From the NCBI GenBank assembly GCA_024641255.1, contig JAHEDL010000068.1, forward strand, positions 1-7,996: a stretch of 7,996 bases of DNA. Direction: 5' to 3'. Position numbers and translations under genes: made by a program. Position 1 is the stretch's first letter. Every line of letters begins with the position of its first letter. Below the pieces are notes generated by a model, which saw nothing but the letters and a program-made list of their open reading frames with translations, was not told the DNA's origin and ran no database searches. This stretch comes from Pseudorhodobacter sp. (lineage in GTDB: Bacteria; Pseudomonadota; Alphaproteobacteria; Rhodobacterales; Rhodobacteraceae). This document shows positions 5,966 to 7,996 of the stretch, in pieces.

Positions 5966-6685
5966 TTAAAGCCCGAAACGGCGCAGCAGATGATCGGTGG
6001 CACGCTGCAAGATCAGCGTCAGCGCCACGATGCCCAGAAGGGCCGCAAACATCAGATCAACCCGCGATCGGGCGTTGGCCATCAGCATCAGATAGCCCAG
6101 ACCTTGCGATGCGCCGACCCATTCGCCAATCACCGCGCCAGTGGGGGCGTAGGTCACGGCAATGCGCAGGGCGGCGGCCAGATGCGGCAGCGCATGCGGC
6201 AAGCGCAGCCAGCGAAAGCTGCGCCAGCGTCCGGCCTTGGCGATCAGCGCAAGGTCTAGGTCAGCGGTGGGGGTGGCCAGCAAGCCATCCAGAAACCCGG
6301 ATGCGACGGGGAAATAGACCAGAAGCACCGTCATGGCGATTTTGGGGGCCGGGCCATAGCCGAACCAGATTGTCAGCACCGGGGCCAGCACAAACACCGG
6401 CACCGCCTGCGATGCGGTCAACACCGGTTGCAGGATGGGGCGCAGCGCGGGCAGCAAGAGCAGGGCGATGGCGCTGGCGATGCCAAGCGCAAGGCCAAGC
6501 AGCAGACCGGCGGCAACTTCGGCCCCGGTGATCAGGCCGTTGGTTAGAAGCAGGGCGGCGTTGTTGTGCAGCGCCGAAAGCACGCCAAGCGGCGAGGGCA
6601 GCACGAAAATCGGCAGGAAATGCAGGCTGACCGCAAGCTGCCATAGCGCCAGAACCGCCAGAAAACCCCAAATGCGCGACATCAT
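5966..6685 (-). CDS. thiX: ABC importer permease, SsuC/TauC/ThiX type
   Basis: This 239-residue inner-membrane permease probably forms the homodimeric channel for uptake of a thiamin pyrimidine precursor. About six hydrophobic segments are visible (roughly 5-24, 56-79, 90-108, 116-135, 172-190, 209-226). The N-terminal LPSPLGVLSAL (29-39) is the usual F/LPSP motif of the SsuC/TauC/ThiX group. The EAA loop that docks on the ATPase is recognisable at about 143-169 (ending RWLRLPHALPHL) but degenerate: the E-A-A core is replaced by D-L-A-L-I-A-K. GEWVGASQGLGYLM (187-200) matches the conserved late motif of these permeases. The start is uncertain between two adjacent ATGs. The first (6685) overlaps the ATPase stop as ATGA. 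The second (6682) overlaps as TGATG and has the better spacing (five bases) from AGGGGG at 6688-6693. It is the last gene of the operon, followed by a hairpin. The permease family is certain; the substrate follows from the binding protein. Confidence 0.85.
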   Translation of the reverse strand: MMSRIWGFLAVLALWQLAVSLHFLPIFVLPSPLGVLSALHNNAALLLTNGLITGAEVAAGLLLGLALGIASAIALLLLPALRPILQPVLTASQAVPVFVLAPVLTIWFGYGPAPKIAMTVLLVYFPVASGFLDGLLATPTADLDLALIAKAGRWRSFRWLRLPHALPHLAAALRIAVTYAPTGAVIGEWVGASQGLGYLMLMANARSRVDLMFAALLGIVALTLILQRATDHLLRRFGL

Positions 6686-7377
6686 TGCCCCCTAAGCTGT
6701 GCAAGCAGGGCGGCTGCGGCCTGCGCCATTTCGGGCAGTGCCGGGTCGCGCGGAGGGGTAAGATCGGGCAGCGCCACGTCGGTCAGGCGGTGGTTGTGCA
6801 AAAGCTGCACGCGGTTGCCAAGGCGCAAGGCTTCAACCGGGTCATGGGTGACCATCAGCACCCGGCGGCCTTGCAGGCAGGTGAAGGCAAGATCTTGCAT
6901 GGTGGCGCGGGTGGCGGGATCTAGCGCGGAAAACGGTTCGTCCAGCAAGATCAGCGGCGCGTCTTCCATCAGGGTGCGGGCAAGGGCAACACGCTGACGC
7001 TGACCGCCCGACAGCGTGTCGGGGCGGCGTGCGGCAAAGCCATCCAGACCGACCGCCGCGAGCAAGGCATCGGCCCGCGCCGGATCGGGGCGGCGCCCTG
7101 CCAAATGGCCCAGCAGCATGACGTTTTGCGCCACCGTCAGGCGCGGCTGCAAAAGATCGCGCTGCGCCATCCAGCCGATACGGTCGGGGCGGTTGATCTG
7201 GCCGTCAAAGCTGGCACCGCTTGGCAGACCCGCCAGCAGCCGCAGCACGGTTGATTTGCCCGCACCCGACGCGCCCAGCAAACAGGTCCAGCCCGGCGCA
7301 AGCGTCAGCTGGATGCTGTCAAACAGCAGGGCACCGCCGATGGTGGCGGTGCCGCTAAGGCCCCAATCGCGGGTCAC
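6682..7377 (-). CDS. thiZ: ABC importer ATP-binding protein, ThiZ/SsuB-like
   Basis: This 231-residue ATPase drives the adjacent importer. The catalytic motifs are complete: Walker A GASGAGKST (35-43), Q-loop Q72 (WMAQRD), signature LSGGQ (122-126), Walker B LILLDE (142-147), D-loop ALDP (151-154) and switch H178 (VTHDPVEAL). The protein is at the short end of its family, and the segment between Walker A and the Q-loop is compact. The first strand lacks the usual L-x-x-V-S-K start, and the C-terminus ends in an Ala/Leu-rich helix (217-229). The start is a GTG at 7377 overlapping the binding-protein stop by four bases (GTGA). No ATG lies before Walker A, and no strong ribosome binding site is present, so translation is probably coupled. 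A ThiZ role is inferred from the ThiY-like neighbour. By itself the protein could equally serve a taurine, sulfonate or nitrate importer. Confidence 0.85.
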   Translation of the reverse strand: MTRDWGLSGTATIGGALLFDSIQLTLAPGWTCLLGASGAGKSTVLRLLAGLPSGASFDGQINRPDRIGWMAQRDLLQPRLTVAQNVMLLGHLAGRRPDPARADALLAAVGLDGFAARRPDTLSGGQRQRVALARTLMEDAPLILLDEPFSALDPATRATMQDLAFTCLQGRRVLMVTHDPVEALRLGNRVQLLHNHRLTDVALPDLTPPRDPALPEMAQAAAALLAQLRGQ

Positions 7378-7996
7378 TTTGCCGATAGGTCCACCGCGAT
7401 GGCGTCAACGGGCGGCGCGGTTTTTATCAGGCCGGTTTGCACCATGAACGCGCCAAAATCGCCGTAGCGGGCGGTATCAAGCCGCGCCGGATCGGCGGCG
7501 AAATGCGGCACGGTATCGGCCCAGGCAGCAGCGTTCAGGCTATCGTCCAGTTCTGGCGCGTAAGATTTGAAATCGGCCCAGCCCGCAGCCGGATCGGCGG
7601 CGATTTCGGCGGCAGCGCGGCGGGTGGCCGCCAGAAACCGTGCGATGCGGTCGGCGTTCATGGTTTGCGGATTGGCTTCGTAGATCAGCTCGTCATAGCC
7701 CGGAACACCATTTTCTTCGGGCATAAAGCAGGTGCCGGTTTTGCCCACCGCCTGCATTTGATGCAGTTCAAAGTTGCGAAACGCGCCCGACACCGCATCG
7801 ACTTGCCCGGCGGCCAAGGCCGTGGTCAGCGCGAAGTTGACGTTGATCTGTTCCACCTCTGCCGGATCGACGCCGTTGCTGCGCAACATGGTGTGCAACA
7901 GCGCCTGTTCGATGCCCGGCACCGAAAAGCCAACGCGGTGGCCTTTCAGGTCGGCAAGGCTGTGGATTGGCCCGGCGGCATCGACCATGACGCAGT
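7374..7996 (-). CDS. thiY: ABC importer substrate-binding protein, ThiY/NMT1-like (3' part)
   Basis: This is the C-terminal 207 residues of a periplasmic binding protein. The frame stays open to the right edge, so the methionine codon at 7988 is internal and roughly the first 100 residues, with the signal peptide, are missing. The visible part fits an NMT1/THI5-like fold. It contains the hinge-region pattern SLADLKGHRVGFSVPG, a domain-2 helix and strand LTTALAAGQVDAVSGAFRNFE, and then EENGVPGYDELIY. The GVP-x-YDELI segment is, as I recall, typical of ThiY, which binds the thiamin pyrimidine HMP or N-formyl-4-amino-5-aminomethyl-2-methylpyrimidine. The yeast THI5 CCCFC motif is not present, consistent with binding rather than synthesis. 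It is the upstream gene of a three-gene importer operon, and its stop overlaps the ATPase start by four bases. Nitrate, taurine or riboflavin-type ligands are alternatives. A TPP riboswitch would be expected upstream, outside the window. Confidence 0.75.
   Translation of the reverse strand, partial: CVMVDAAGPIHSLADLKGHRVGFSVPGIEQALLHTMLRSNGVDPAEVEQINVNFALTTALAAGQVDAVSGAFRNFELHQMQAVGKTGTCFMPEENGVPGYDELIYEANPQTMNADRIARFLAATRRAAAEIAADPAAGWADFKSYAPELDDSLNAAAWADTVPHFAADPARLDTARYGDFGAFMVQTGLIKTAPPVDAIAVDLSAK

Noticed and set aside
7986..7988. ATG at 7988 as the start of the binding protein
   Set aside because: The reading frame continues open to the window edge, and a protein starting here would lack the signal peptide and first lobe required of a periplasmic binding protein.
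1..7996. Defence island, CRISPR, phage or insertion sequence content
   Set aside because: No direct-repeat array, transposase, integrase or recognisable defence domain was found on either strand. All substantial genes are housekeeping, transport or conserved proteins with similar base composition.

Overview
The window looks like chromosomal DNA of an alphaproteobacterium, most likely a member of the Rhodobacteraceae (Rhodobacter/Pseudorhodobacter-like). The coding regions are GC-rich with strong G/C third-position bias, the MiaB protein is of typical alphaproteobacterial type, and the conserved protein at 1787-2656 resembles proteins I know mainly from Rhodobacterales. The genus is an inference from recalled family resemblance, not from a search.

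Layout. At the left edge (1-149, minus) is the start of an exported protein with a clear signal peptide, probably of the OmpA family. A 189-base gap with two inverted repeats separates it from miaB (339-1652, minus), the tRNA methylthiotransferase. A 134-base gap follows, diverging into a plus-strand gene (1787-2656) for a conserved protein that resembles family 2 glycosyltransferases but lacks an acidic DxD motif. This gene converges, with only 19 bases between stop codons, on a minus-strand three-gene operon (5826 down to 2676). In transcription order the operon encodes a MacA/HlyD-type periplasmic adaptor, a MacB-type ATPase and a MacB-type permease, i.e. a split MacAB-like tripartite exporter. 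To its right is a 139-base gap with a strong hairpin. Then comes a second minus-strand ABC operon (window end down to 5966): a substrate-binding protein (3' part only), an ATPase and a permease of the SsuC/TauC/ThiX type. I read it as the ThiYZX importer for the thiamin pyrimidine precursor HMP or its formylamino relative.

How the genes work together. The exporter proteins should form one complex: the ATPase dimer powers two FtsX/MacB-fold permeases, and the adaptor bridges to an outer-membrane TolC-type channel that is not in this window. In the importer, the periplasmic protein delivers ligand to the permease dimer, driven by the ATPase. Within each operon every junction is a 1- to 4-base stop/start overlap, so translation is probably coupled. 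Perfect 8-9 bp hairpins lie at four sequence-defined gene ends (miaB, the glycosyltransferase-like gene together with the convergent exporter operon, and the importer operon), and none has a following T-run.

No RNA genes, CRISPR arrays, insertion sequences or phage genes were seen. This is mostly an ordinary housekeeping and transport region, and I do not see a convincing new multi-gene system. The most interesting items are the degenerate glycosyltransferase-like protein and the hairpins.
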